Program-made: the position numbers and the translations under genes
Source of the DNA: Druceiella hillmani
Taxonomy: Eukaryota; Arthropoda; Insecta; Lepidoptera; Hepialidae
Direction: 5' to 3'
Assembly (NCBI GenBank): GCA_039881145.1
Contig: JAYKKI010000095.1
Span: forward strand, 4,949,501-5,013,500
Length of the DNA: 64,000 nt
Notes under the pieces: generated by a model
Seen by the model: only the letters and a program-made list of their open reading frames with translations
Database searches by the model: none
What the model was told of the DNA's origin: nothing
In this document: one piece after another, positions 1-12,839 of the stretch
Layout of the letters: every line of letters starts with the position of its first letter
Numbering within the stretch: the first letter of the stretch is position 1

Positions 1-39
1 AAATAGAAGGAGATCGCACGACGTTCATATAAATTTTTG

Positions 40-215
40 AAATAGTCCGATCAGTCACACAATTATGTGTATTAAATAAAATTATAATTAATAATTTAGA
101 AGTTTTAATTTAAATTCAAATTCTTAGCATAATAATTTAGCCAAAATAAATTAAAACGGAAAATTGCATGAAAATAACAAAATCTTATAAAATGAAAATG
201 AAATATATCTTATCT
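40..215. repeat. Direct repeat, left copy
   Basis: This AT-rich stretch is repeated in the same orientation at about 610-800, some 570 bp downstream. Both copies share the same order of landmarks: a 'cacacaa' start, a 'ttttaatttaaattcaaattc' like core, an 'ataatttagc' segment and a 'taaaatgaaaa' end, with many point differences. It is probably an old segmental tandem duplication or two copies of one dispersed element. No coding potential is seen in either copy. Confidence 0.6.
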
Positions 216-609
216 TTTATCATAGGTACGTGTATGTTTATTAAGTTATTTTTTTATATGTTTGAATAATTTTTATACTTATTTACTATGATGTATCTAA
301 TAGAACGGTACTGATTGATGTTAATAAATATATGTCTATTTATATGTATAAGAAAATCGTAATGAAGTCGTGTTTGGATATCGAATATATTTTTTAATAA
401 GGCACAGTGCCTAACAAGGGACACTTTTGACAAAATGTTTGTAAAATTAAGAAATTGTGTAATTAATGAAAACTACCATCAGTATGGATGACATCGTTTA
501 ATTATGGTTTTAATATTGGAAAAAATCAACCCATTTCGTTGCGTTTTCGTATTAAAAAGACACCTTTTAAAAACCGCAAATGTGGACCTTGTTTGGAACC
601 TTATTTCCC

Positions 610-800
610 AATAAGGTCTATCACACAACTATGTATATTAAGTAAAATAAAAAATTATAATTGTTATCCGCTAAATAATGATTTATAAATTTTAATTTAA
701 ATTCAAATTCGAATTCATAGCAAAATAATTTAGCAAAAATTAGATTACGGGTCTAAAATTGTAATAAAACAAAAATGTCGTAAAATGAAAACGAAACTTA
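610..800. repeat. Direct repeat, right copy
   Basis: Diverged second copy of the repeat at 40-215, same strand. The 66-codon open frame overlapping its left part (488-688) is not shared by the left copy and is not taken as a gene. Confidence 0.6.
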
Positions 801-950
801 ATTTTCTCTTTTACGGCTAACTAATAATTAAAATATAAAATCAGAATTAATTATTTCCTTATTTTATTTGCTACAGACAATCTGTAATTTGAATCAGTCG
901 TTCATTTTTAATCATATTCTGTTTTTAATCATATTCATTTTTAATAATTC

Positions 951-998
951 ATACTCTGAATAAAATGTACAATGTGCCGTACATTTTATTCAGAGTAT
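951..998. repeat. Perfect 20-bp inverted repeat (hairpin)
   Basis: Two perfectly complementary 20-nt arms (951-970 and 979-998, arm begins atactctgaa) are separated by an 8-nt loop (aatgtgcc). It is not followed by a T-run and lies in no gene, so it is not a terminator. It resembles the other isolated hairpins of this window (16945, 17818, 18747, 24628, 30184). Confidence 0.85.
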
Positions 999-1000
999 TA

Positions 1001-2329
1001 GAAAAACGCTCAAACAAACTTTGTATAATAAAGCAACTAAATTGACTCTTTCGTCTTTAAACAAAAATATATATAATCTATAAAAAATAACTAAAATACC
1101 ATAGATTTAAAATTAGAAATTTAAAGCTGTGAAAAAATACTATGGGAAAACCGACACTTCTTTTTAATTACAAAAATTAACGAATTTCTCCGTCTAAATT
1201 CTTATTCGCACTTAGGACACATGAAGTCTCCATCTACCCTCCGTTTTTTATATTATTCATGACCACAAACTTGATAATCTATGTGTTCTATCTAGCACCC
1301 TTGATAATACCACATCTCATCCTTTGCTTTCCTTTTGATATTCTCTCTGATTTCCTTTTTTAGCTGCTCTTCGACTTTTCATCGTATTATTACTAATTTT
1401 CAGGTTCTTCCTTTTTTTATTTCCTTGAATCTTTTTAGCCTTATCTTTATGAGCATCAAACGAAATTTTAGTATTCCTTTGGCCAACGTGATATAAAGCT
1501 TTTGCGTTTTTGTTTAGAATTACAATTGCAAAATTTAGAGTTCGAGTTAGTATTTGGAAAGATGTTTTTACAGTTAATATTCTAGAATTTTCTCCTAATT
1601 TTGATGAGGTTTCTCTTCAGAATCGAATATTTATTTCCTTGGGTGGTGATGTAGGTTTACGTTTTCTTTGTAATAAGATCTAAATTTTCTAAATGTTTTA
1701 GTCCTAACGAAGAGATATAAATAATAATTCTGGAGCCATGTTGATATTGATTCGAGAGAGCATATTTTGCATACTGCTGATGTTGCCGGTACTGAAGTAT
1801 CAATAGTAAATTATAAAATAGCAATTAGCAAGGCCCAAGTTTTCTTATAATATGACAAGCGGGCTATATTAGGACATTTCCGCGTTACAGTGAAAATATC
1901 GTTAAGAAACGAAAAGGTATAAAATGGCGAAACTTATTTGGCATTCATTGTTTTGAAATTTAAATAAAAAGGTCTCATAGAAGAAACACAACAATCTTGA
2001 ATGTTTTCGCCGATTTTTTTACAAAAGTTTATCGTTGAGATTATTGGAGAAGTATCGCAATACTCGGTCATTAACAGATTGAGGATTGGTGCCGAAATGG
2101 CTTTGCCCTAGGGTAGGAATAGGATTGCACTTTTCTTGTTAATGTTTTCACATATTTGCGCAAAATTTAAACTCATTTAGACAATGACGTACGAGTTTTT
2201 AAGTGTGGGTATTCTTAGGCTGTAGGTCTTATTGGGCGATTAGATACTTCTTATAATGTTTTGTACTTCTCTTATAATGATTTTTACATCCTCTTATAAT
2301 TTGCCAAACATCTCTACAATGTACATCTT
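1001..2329. other. No recognised gene; possible decayed 5' part of the Helitron
   Basis: I see no ORF, repeat or RNA gene that I can name here. Since the recognisable Helitron protein begins near 2330 with what is the middle of a typical Helitron helicase polyprotein, part of this stretch may be the mutated Rep (rolling-circle initiator) portion, but I could not recognise Rep motifs in it. Confidence 0.3.
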
Positions 2330-4360
2330 GAAGGTCAGCAAAGGTGTACTTCAACACTGATAATGTGACGGTGCATTTATACAACACAAGATGAACCACT
2401 CTGCTTGTAGTCTTTCAACTTTGTGAAAGAGATGGATTTGCTAAAACACTTTTACACAACGAAGTTCCGTCTTATTATACATATAATAAACAACAAGGTA
2501 TTTATAATCGCAGAAGACAGCTGTGAATGGTAAATCGGGTATTTTTCAGGAACACGTTATTGGAAGAGTTTATCTATACCATACATCCAAATCACTCAGA
2601 ATGATTTTTCCTTGCTACTTTTGCACACTGTTCGAGGACTTCTTTTGCTGAGCTTCGAAGGGTTGATGATATTGTGTATTCTACTTACCATGAAGCTTGC
2701 CGGGCACATCACTTACTAGAAAATGATTAACATTGGGACGACGCTTTGTCCGAATTAGGTTTAGGTGAAAATTCACATCTATTGCGCCATTTCTTTGCGA
2801 TTATGCTGGGGTTTTATGCACTTTCAAATCTCGCACAGTCGTGGCATTAATAATTGGTATTTATGCCATGACTTGCAGTAAGTGCGTTGCCAGTAACCAA
2901 TGACAACGCAATTACTGCAAGGTTACATGAAAGTCATTTAAATCGTTGTTTCCTGGCTACTCAAGATATAGTTACGTTTATTAGGAAAGTAACCCTATTT
3001 ATCAATATGATGTGCCAGAGCCATCATTTGAAGGAACGCGTAACAAGATTAACAGAGATTTCACGACGGAAATAAATTATGTTCCAGTGGAATTGGCCGA
3101 AAAATTACAAACTGGTGTTTCGAGACTATCTGAAGAACAGCGTTTAATATTCGATCGTGTTTGTCGTAGCATAGATAATATTTTGGAAGAAATATAACTC
3201 TAAGAAAGATACTCCCGGTGGAATAGGAATGACTTTTCTCACCAAAGTCATTTTGGTAAAAGTTATAAGTCAAAGTAAAATTGCTCTTACTGTCAGGTAT
3301 AGCAACTACTTTATTGCCGGGGGGAAAAACTGACCACACAATGTTTAAGATCCCAATCGAGTTAGACAGCACAGAGAGCCCTCTTTATAATATTTCAACA
3401 AACAGAGACAAAGCGGAGTTTTCAAAAGGTTCACGTGATCCCTTATTATATGGGATGAACGTACTATAGCAAACGGCAAAGTAGTAGAAGCAGTATACTG
3501 GACATTACGTGATATCAGGCAAAGCGACCAACCCATTAGTGGTATTACAGTACTATTTTGTGATGATTTTCGGCAGACTCTGCCTGTTATGCCACGGGAA
3601 ACAAGGGCTAATAAAATTAGAGCCTGTCTTATGAGTTCCAGTCTGTGGCACTTCATAATCCCTATGCATTTAACGATAAATTGGAGGCAACGACAATGCA
3701 CATGTGTTTTCTGATTTGTTACTTGAGATTGGTAATGGTATATAGCTACAGGAACAAGGAAAAAACGTGAAAACCTATGCCGTACAGATTGATCGATTCG
3801 GGACCTCATATCATCTGTGTATGGCGACGCAATGCAATTAGGAAGTTATAAAAACTCTTGGCTTGAAAGAACTATTTTAACCCCACGTAAGGATCAGGTG
3901 ACTAATGTAGAATATATCTCTATTAACAGAGTTATGGATCAAGAAGGATCTACTAACTATCCAGTTGAATTTTTAGAATCCCTGAGCATTCTTGAACTGC
4001 CAGCTCAAAAGATAAATTTAAAAATCGGCGTACCTATAATGCTCCTTAGAAACTAAGCTCATCCTATATATATATAACGGTACCAGGTTAAAAGTGACCA
4101 ATTTTCCACGAAATGTGATAGAAACAGAGATATTAATAGAGTGCGGTGTAGGTGTTTTTATACCCCGGATCCCTCTTATTCCAAACAATTTCCCGTTTAG
4201 TCTGAAACGAGTCCAGTTTCCATAAGCAGATATTGTGCTATGAAAATGAACAAAACCCAGGGCCAGACGCTAAGTGTCGCGGCTAGATCTTAGTACAAGC
4301 TGTTTTTCGCACGTTCAGCTTTATGTGTATTATGCTAAACCTCAAAAAGTGGTAAATCTT
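2330..4360 (+). pseudogene. Helitron helicase (PIF1-like) remnant
   Basis: Plus-strand frames read in turn give a Helitron replicase/helicase. Near 2550-2860 the frames contain a GRVY/GRIYTIHPN-type stretch, then HEACRAHHLLEND and QHWDDALSELG, typical of the Helitron region before the helicase. At 3012-3197 is LSEEQRLIFDRV (start of the PIF1 helicase domain). At 3281-3400 SGIATTLLPGGKTDH is followed near 3500-3650 by a DDFRQTLPVMPR stretch, the counterpart of the helicase GDFRQ-LPV motif. The C-terminal part has GVPIMLLRN (4020-4056) and, near 4240-4275, MNKTQGQTLSVA, the last helicase motif. The Walker A GxGKT segment expected near 3200-3280 is not intact. Stops and frameshifts break every frame, so the copy is dead. 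Ends (5' TC, 3' CTRR with hairpin) were not located. Confidence 0.88.
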
Positions 4361-7300
4361 AAGATATAGTAATATTTTTCCCATAATATTACCATTTTTA
4401 CATTAATCTTATAGTTTTTCAAAATTTCACACTTAATAGTATCAAATATAGGATATTTCCAATAATTTTTATACGACGAATATTTTTAAATATCTTTTAA
4501 AGATATAAACAAATAAGAACAATTTCGTCACAATACGAATCCCATTTTTAACTTTCGAGACATTCAATCAAACGTTACAATCAATATGCCAGTTATAGCC
4601 ACAACTGACAAACAAAAGGTACCATCAAATATTTTCCAAATTGAATCTGTTTCAAAGTGTGATCAGATCAATTCACCAATTTAATAATAGAGTCATTTCA
4701 AAATCACTACAATTGACCAATGAATAAACGTTATCTCGTAATATTTGCGTTGCCCATGCGAACTACTAGTGACAATTCATTATTTAGGTCAAAACGACTA
4801 TATACCGATAAACAATTGCAGACGCAGCGCTTCTTGTCTGTTGCAGTGCAAATGTGTTAATAAAGGCCTGATCATACACAATTCAATTTAATTGTATTCC
4901 AAAAACAATTTATAAATAGAAATCTCACAAAGGCGAACGGCAAAAAAATGTTTGCGAATATCGCACAGATTAAATCTGGTGTTCGTATTACATACCTATA
5001 ATATTACAAGTGTATTTATAAAAAAGTCGGATTTTACGCGACAAAAAAAACCATACTTGTATACGGACGACATTCGCAAACATCTTAATGATGATTGCCT
5101 TCGTCAGATAAAATATTATCAAAACAAAATGTTTTTCGATGTAAAAGCAATATCAGAGGACCATGGGTGTTGTTTGAAGTATGGTTTTGTAACGACAATT
5201 TTTGTGCGCAATGATTGTGTATTCCATTATTCAAGTAAAATATAATCGTGACAAGGTCGAGTCTGTAAATTAAAATTTAATAGGAAAATCACTTTTCGTC
5301 AAAAATTGTTTTTTACGATTCGTACATAACAGATACCAAAACAATAGTTTTAGTGTTCTACACGTCGATAGAAAACCAAACCCTTAAAAAATCACTCACG
5401 TGTCTATATGCCCATCTACCGCAGTCATTTTTCTCGGAAACCTCTTAACAAGAAACCTCTTAACTCTGGAATAGTAATAAAACATGTTAACCCACAAATA
5501 TATTAGTAATATTTAGGAGGAAATTTTACTTTCATCTCTTATTTCCGAAAGTATCCAACCTAAAATATGAACAGGGCTTTTAAAAATCTACTCTAAAGTA
5601 ATGGAAAACTATATTGATGATTCTAGATGTTAGGCGATAATAAATATTTATTGTGCTAGGAAGTCCACAATAATGATGGTTTACGATAAATTAAATCGTC
5701 TCAGTTCAACTAAGATATCCCTACTTCGATGCGCAATGCGGATACGCTCTTCACCGATTTCTTTTAGAATGCGTACTTTCAATTAAACGCATTAATTCGC
5801 GTAACTTTCAATTAAACGCAAATTTTCAGCTAAATGTAGGCAAAGCTTAGTATCTGCAGATTTTAAATTAATCCATCGACATATTTCTTTCACAAATCAC
5901 TTTTTAAAAATATGTTCAAGATTACCTTACCAATTACTTTATTAACTCCATAATACAGACATTAGAACTTAATGTCAAGAAATCTTTCTACTCATATTTC
6001 TTACATAATTACACAATCGGGGCGTTCGCTACCTGTTACTTAATGCGGGAACGAGGTATTATTTAATGCGGGAAACGTATGTACATCTATGAGCACGTTT
6101 CCATTTATATAATTTAAATAAATGCTATCCCTTGTGTTAGGTAGTTGCAAGTATCGCTCATAGTTTATTATATCTAAAAATCAACACAACAACATTATTT
6201 ATATTCAAATTTTGTTTTTCACCGAATTACTTTCCATAATTTATCGACTTAATTCGCATTGTTTACATCGTAAACCTACATTAATTTTTATGTTTTATAA
6301 ATCATTTTACGATTATTCTTTGCTTTATAAGGAATAGTCCAAAATTGATGTCCTTTTTCTAAGGCAGATACGATACGTATTCGGCATTCAGTGTTGTGTC
6401 ATTCAGTGTCATTGCTATGCAATAAATTTACTTCCAAAAAGTAAAAAAAACTCAATATCTGCAAAAGCCTTAAATTTAATTCTATAGATTAATATTAGGG
6501 GCATAACTATAAGATGATAAGAATACACGAATTATAAATATAATTACCTGGAAATTATCACTGTTTTTAAAATATTTCTAATACCAAAGCCATGTGTTTT
6601 TAGATAATAGCTGAATTTTCGTTTTTGGTTACATGTAATTATCAATATAAAATAATCCTCATTTCCTTTTAACTGTTAAAAATAAACCAATTATCGGACT
6701 TACTAAATAGTTTTACGATAAAATTTCACCCAAAGTTTTGATACGATAATCGATTATATTAAAATGTTTAATATATCCGAAATCAATAGACTTAAAATGG
6801 AATACCGCATAAATATTCCTCACTGTAGGCCTCATTTGGATATAACGCATTATATATCATTAAAATGTGTATTCCAATCCATGTATATATTTAAAAGTAA
6901 CATCCAAATAAACAGATTACATAATGTGTTAAATTTATTGTAGCAATTTTTTTTATAAATTATTGTTAAAAGTAAAATGTAAAGTATTAATAAAATTATG
7001 TGAATCACTAAAAGTTATCAAAACCTAATTGCACAAAGTTTCTATAATCATTGTTTAATGCGTAAGAAGTAACTTTGGCAACAATTACTCGCTAAGAAAA
7101 TATAATATCTCATGAAAGAGACTTCCATCTTAAAATCGTTCTTATTTGTTTACTCTCAAGAAGACGTGTTTCATTATTAATGACTTGAGCAACAAAAGTC
7201 AACTAAAATACACAACTTTTTATCATGTGATAGTCTTTCTTGAATATTAAATTGAAAAATTCTACTTTTTTCTATTCAATATACCCTAAAACCGTCATAA

Positions 7301-7838
7301 ATTTCCATATCGCCCAAGCAGAATAATGCCCTATGCTAAACGTCTTTATACTAATTCCAAGTGGTACGAATATTTTTGGATTAATTATATTTGTTACGCA
7401 CTCGGATCGAAATATTACGTAAATGCACTGGTCAGACCTCAGCCTATAGACATAGGCGGGCGCCTGTCTATCGTCGATCAGTGTGATTGCCAGACAAGTA
7501 CGTGGCCCTATAAATTCACATTAAAATGTATACATGATCGATCAGAGCGTTCGTGTATTGCAACTTATTACGACTATGTCATGATACATGCTTACAACCA
7601 ACGTGATCTAAAATAATTTGAGATATGTGTAACTTTCAAGCACCCATACTTCGCACTATTAAATATATAGATTTCTATAAAATTAGTTTACGTAATACGT
7701 GATGAGAAAACTAATAGAAATTTGTGTAATATTGCAACAACCAAATCTTAATATTTCGTCATAATTTCTTTTAACTATGTGCTTTATAAAATAGAAAAAA
7801 TAATTTTTAACTTGCGATAATATGTGTAATTTAAAAAA
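4361..7838. other. AT-rich intergenic or intronic DNA
   Basis: No gene is supported. A 97-codon open frame (4952-5245, plus) and a 96-codon one (7326-7616, plus) exist, but neither shows a domain or a splice or poly(A) context. The first overlaps a 12-bp perfect inverted repeat (4948-4959 with 5072-5083, arm atgtttgcgaat). The second lies in a locally less AT-rich patch (7430-7565) that could be conserved non-coding DNA. Confidence 0.4.
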
Positions 7839-7839
7839 A

Positions 7840-7969
<130 letters not shown>

Positions 7970-8429
7970 TTTAAATTACGAATATTAGTAGCAGTATATA
8001 TTTGAAAAGAACGTGTCTATTATTTTTATGGGCGATTCCGTGCATCAAACTGAGTACATAATGTTAAGGAACTATGTGACAATTATCAAAGGTTTAAAAA
8101 AAAACACTGTCAAAATAGGGATTCCAACAAAAAACAATTGCATTTTTACCGAAACATACTTCAAATATATTCATTTTGGTGCACAAGATCACCTGATATG
8201 AATGATAAACACGAAATAATTTTAAGCTTACTGCGAGTACCAAAATTTTTCTCATTTTTCAATTTCATTTTCAGACCACCTTTCTTCTTTCTTTTTTTTA
8301 TATGTATTTTTTATATTTTCTATTTTTCTATTTTTTAATATATTTTTTCTCATATTTATATATCTAAGTAGCTGATATCAGTTAATTATAACTGATAACC
8401 AGGAAACTATCATTGAGAAACGTAGTCAT

Positions 8430-8840
8430 CAACAGTAACTTTGAACTTATACCTAATAAAGAATACATCAAAAGTTTAATAGTAGGGTAAGGAGATAAAG
8501 CAGCACAAAAAAGTAGTTTTTGTAGAATATTGGTTATTAAAATTAAACTACTTATAAAATAATTGTGAAAATTAACAGGCTTATATTCTGATAGTTAACC
8601 ATTCGATAGAAAAGTAATCACCAAAATCAGTAAAAGATTGTGACCAGTACGTACATACGTATGAAGAGTACAGACCAACGGACGAAGACAAATTAAACAA
8701 TTGTATCACATTTTTATGAAAAATCTCTTTCCAATAAGCTGTATTAAAAGTTGATTACTTGTAAAATTACCCGAATTATAATTGTTTATATCGTCGAAGC
8801 TCAAGGCCGGCGCGCTAACCGACAATAAAGCACACCCACG
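8430..8840. repeat. Dispersed repeat family C, copy 1
   Basis: This segment shares blocks in the same order with 46310-46570 and 56740-56975: 'gtttttgtaga', a 'cgatagaaaa' block, 'cagtacgtacatacgta', 'attacttgtaaaatta' and a 'ctcaaggccggcg' block followed by 'aataaag'. This copy is the only one containing all blocks. The family is unnamed here; it may be a LINE or Penelope-like 3' part. No ORF is retained. Confidence 0.6.
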
Positions 8841-9149
8841 CAAGCTTTGCATTTGTAAACGGAACTTCAATTCCGTTTGGAACACCTAGTCAATGACATT
8901 CTTCCCAATGAAATGCGAGAAGAACTTTTCCCCGCTTTTTACATTTAGCTTACTAAATCTAAAAAGGTAACGGACAGAAATAGAAAGAACTGAAAAATAA
9001 TAGGCTCAATTACTATTTTTAACTTAGTTAACCCCTTCAATCGACGTCATTTAAATTGATATTATAGCATATTGTAGGAAAAACCATAGTTATTTATTTC
9101 CAGAGTATGTTATAAAATTTTAATATTACCTATGTCACCTGAAAAGAAA

Positions 9150-9365
9150 ATACCTAATTGAATTGAATTCAGTACCCCATGAAGTCTACTATCTTATATA
9201 TGGATATCCACGCATTGTGAGTACTAGAGGATGATGGAGACGTCTCCCTGTAGGTACACCAGACGCAAGCCAATTCAGAAAAAATTGTATCCTATATTGA
9301 ACTGAATGGGAATCGAACCCGGAACATCCCGCTCTTCTGAGAACTATAAACTACTGCTCTAACAT
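9150..9365 (-). mobile_element. tRNA-derived SINE
   Basis: On the minus strand a pol III-type promoter is visible: an A-box-like 'tagagcagtag' (about 9351-9361) and, about 40 nt downstream, an exact B-box 'ggttcgattcc' (about 9312-9322). The sequence then runs on into a non-tRNA body ('gacgtctcc' region, 9225-9255). A real tRNA is unlikely because no acceptor stem or anticodon arm closes around the boxes. A second B-box-like string lies at about 9433-9445. The 3' boundary is uncertain. Confidence 0.6.
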
Positions 9366-11128
9366 ACACGTCGAGTAGAATTAATTGATTGATTAATATC
9401 GCATCTCTTGTTTTGATTACAATACAAACCCACTGGGAATGGAACCCATGAAATCGAGTAAATACCTAAATAAACGACAAATAAACGACGATCGAAATGT
9501 TTAATTTGAAGAAAAAAAGGTACATTAATTTTTAAAATAATATCTATTCGCAAAGTTTCATCCACATAGTGACATAAGGATGGACTGACATAACAAAGAT
9601 ATAAGTGTTCGTTGTTTCACTACATAACCCTGAAAGATATATTTTCATTTATAAATATTAAAGCATTAAATGAAACAATTCAAGTGTGAAAAGCAAGCAA
9701 AAAATCATCACATCATTTTTAACTTGATTCTAACATAGTAAGGCCCCAAAATTATAATACCTCATTATAACCGGTTCATTTTAAATTGAAATTAAATTAG
9801 GCAGAACCTATGATTATTATATACGACCTTATGACCTGACTCGACAGACGACTTACGACAACAGTAAAGAATTAAAAATTTCGAGCATCGTTCTCACAAC
9901 GACAGCAACGAACAGCAGAAAGACCAGCTCCCTCCCTACCGCGCAGCCATGCTTCGTTTCACTTTAAAGGCAATAAAACAAATCTTAATACAATTTCGGC
10001 GTTTTTATTACTTTGCTCATATTTAAATGTTAAATATAACAACATGTTAACATGAATCTTAATAGGATTTTCGTTTGAAACGCAGCGCCGTGACGAATTT
10101 GGGAAACGATCTCTTTGATATTTAATATTTGTTTTATGATTTTGGTAGTTTAACTCCTGGTTACGATTAGGTTAAACTACAATATAGTCATTGTTAAATA
10201 TGGCTTAGAGAAACAGTAATAAAGTTAAAGCGAGAATGTAACGTTTTTGTGTATCCTATTCATGACGTGTTAACAAATCTACTAAGTGTCTTGAAAATTG
10301 TGAAACTTATATTTAAAATAAAAACAGTGCTAATGCTTTGTGACTTTTAAGAACCATTATTAAATATATCATCTATACGTCACTCTTAATACCTCGATAA
10401 CGGTTTTGAATTCTGGGAACTGTAAAGATTTGTAATTATATTAAGTACATACTGGTACATCCCATCATTACATTGTTTCAATATTTTAAAGTTCCTTATA
10501 TTTAATAGTACTACTTCTGAACATCTACTTAAATTTGAAATTAATTTTTCTAATCCAAATAATCTGAAAAATCTAATAAATCGTAAATAAACATTTTTAA
10601 GTATTCTCTAATGATATACAATAACTTGTACTCAACAGGAGTTTGATTATGATATGCATTGTCCTTGTGCTACATCGACGTCAGATTGAAATTATAAACC
10701 TTCGGTGTCCATTTTTCATTCCATGCAATTTTATTAAAATTAAATACTTCACCTAGAGATCTCAGTTAATAGATATTAAAATATGAAAAATATTGATGTA
10801 TCTCCCCATACATGTAAGATGAGTGCATTTTTTTCGCCCTGGATAACATTGGGAAGATCAAAAGTTAAGATTCGATTAACCATTTTCCATAAATAAGTTT
10901 ATCTGTAATTTTCCTACTGCGGAAAAAATTAATACACCTCCACATGAACATAAGTATGAGGGCGATTTCGTTTGCGCACGGTAACATTGGAAACATTAAA
11001 AGTTAATTATTATGTCATTAGCCATTTTTCATACATATGTCGCGGGTAATATAAGCTAAGGTAAAATAAGTTTTAAAATTAATTTTAACGTTCCGCTTTC
11101 TAATTTTGCTACTGTGTATTTGAAAAAT
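9366..11128. other. AT-rich, nothing recognised
   Basis: No ORF with coding character, RNA gene or repeat that I can name was found. A locally less AT-rich segment around 9830-9965 is unexplained. Confidence 0.4.
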
Positions 11129-11148
11129 TAACCTAACCTAACCTAACT
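11129..11148. repeat. Short (CCTAA)n run
   Basis: Three to four units of TAACC/CCTAA, the insect telomere repeat motif (TTAGG on the other strand). Such short runs are scattered through insect genomes and this one is too short to imply a telomere or fusion. Confidence 0.7.
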
Positions 11149-11452
11149 TAAAATTTGAATAGTGGATTAACTTACATTAACAGTTTCAAGAGTTACAAGC
11201 TGCCCTGAAAACTTGAAAACTTTTTTGTCTTCTTAAACGCATTTGAATGGTTTTTGCAAAATATTTTGCACATATTCATTTATATCTACAAGTGTGAAAA
11301 TGTACAATAATTTTGGGTACATTAAAATGTTAGTGTAACTCTAAGCAATCGTAATCTTTCATTAGTCCTACACTCTGTCACAATATCCGTAATATACACA
11401 ATGTTAATGAACAAACTTTCATATTTTTGTACGTTTTAACATAAAGTACTTT

Positions 11453-11490
11453 TTGGGGTTCCATACTTCAAAGGGAAAAATGTAACGGCA
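11453..11490. repeat. Dispersed repeat family B, fragment
   Basis: The string 'ggggttccatacttcaaa' recurs as 'gggttccatacctcaaaa' at about 13380 and, on the other strand, as 'gaggtatggaaccct' at about 58380. This is a short dispersed repeat of the kind I associate with lepidopteran genomes, here represented only by its end. Confidence 0.5.
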
Positions 11491-12340
11491 AAATATAAAA
11501 TTATTCACGCGAAAACTTTAAATTTTACATGATTGTAAAGTATATTATCCTGCAAGTATTTAAATAGTTAACATATAAAAATATTTACCTAAAAAATTTT
11601 AAGAGACGCTAAATTAATAATCGTTTTTTTTAAATTCATGAGTCGTATGAGGCTGAAAAAGAAAATTAAAGCAATCCAAAATCTATTATTTTCAGAACTT
11701 TATATAAGATAATTTTAGTGATCCTGTTGAAAATGTTCACTTCGTTTTTGTCAGGAAACGGTTTGACAGAGAAACTTGAAATTTAGTACTGCTATAGTAA
11801 CGAATCTATAGTAAGGCGGACGGAAAATGTCACAAATAATTAAACTCATTTGTTAATCTTTGATTAATGAACAACTCGAATTATTTTATTGATATTTGAG
11901 GGATGTTTATATTACATATTAAGTTTAATTATTTTATATATCTGTTTCCAAAAAAATTTGTTCTAGACTTTTAGACAATTTTTCTCTTTTCTTCCTCAGT
12001 CTCTCTCCGTCGCTTTATCCCTTACTATATGCTTATAAATTGAGGTTTAGATCGCCAAAAGAGTTTCAATTCTGTCACGTGTCCTGTGAGCTACACACGG
12101 ACATTTTTTTATTGTATATTAGTTTAGGAGATATTATTGGAAATATCCAAAAAAAAGATAAAAAAATATGATATATATCCGCACAATCTCCGAACCAGTT
12201 TTCCGATAAACTTAAAATTTAACAGAAAACTACAGTAATAATTTTAAAACTTTTAGTTTTTGAGAAATTTCCAATGTTTTTTCGCTTGTGGACTTTTTTA
12301 ATATAATTACATAATACAAATAATACAAATATTTGCAAAA
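11491..12340. other. AT-rich, nothing recognised
   Basis: No supported gene. Around 11735-11800 a run resembling the inner part of repeat family B ('aggaaacggtttgacagaga' type text, compare 13440-13490) is present, so part of this stretch is probably old repeat sequence. Confidence 0.35.
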
Positions 12341-12344
12341 AACT

Positions 12345-12435
12345 TAATAGAAATACTACATACCATTTAATGGCCAGGTGTGTACGGAACCTGCACTGTG
12401 CGAGTTCTACTCTCGTACTTGACAAGTTTTTTCTA
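12345..12435 (-). repeat. Dispersed repeat family A, copy 1
   Basis: Minus-strand copy of a short element whose hallmark is 'caagtgcgagtagaattcgc', then 'ttccgtacacattta', then 'taaacatttaa' and a 'ctattaaactatttataaat' like end. Here the gt-rich 'gtgtacggaacctgca' and 'ctcgtacttgac' parts are clear. Confidence 0.6.
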
Positions 12436-12839
12436 ACTTCGCAATTCAAATACTAAGTAACTGTTTTTATTGAGAATACTTTCAGCCTATTATTTTCAGA
12501 TGGTTTCGCCGGTTTCAAAGGTCACATTTACGAATGTAAAGGAATTACTACGAATAACTCAATTTCACAATTGAATAGGATATACTTAATAACTTTTTTT
12601 AACACTCTTATTTCCTATTTAGTGTTAATTCCAACATCCAACAGAACTAAACATAACCGAATACGAACGAGCTTAGAGTGGGAGAGTGAAGAGAGTGACC
12701 CAATTGGCGTTTTTTCTTTCGTCAAATGTGTTTTACAAACAATAAATTTTCAAACAACTTATACATTATTACTTTCGAATAAGTAAATTATGTAACTAAC
12801 TCAAAAAACTATAACTTAACAACGCAGCCAGTATAAATA

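Noticed and set aside
3345..3809. 154-codon minus-strand frame, the second longest of all
   Set aside because: It is the antisense shadow of the Helitron helicase, whose motifs read clearly on the plus strand.
4952..5245. 97-codon plus-strand frame
   Set aside because: Overlaps an inverted repeat, has no recognisable domain and lies in very AT-rich sequence.
7326..7616. 96-codon plus-strand frame
   Set aside because: No domain, no start context, no splice or poly(A) signals. The slightly GC-richer middle could be conserved non-coding DNA, but this cannot be judged here.
9290..9365. A functional tRNA gene
   Set aside because: A- and B-box words are present but the acceptor and anticodon stems do not form; the sequence continues as a SINE.
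11129..11148. Interstitial telomere or chromosome fusion point
   Set aside because: Only three to four CCTAA units; runs of this length are common in insect DNA.
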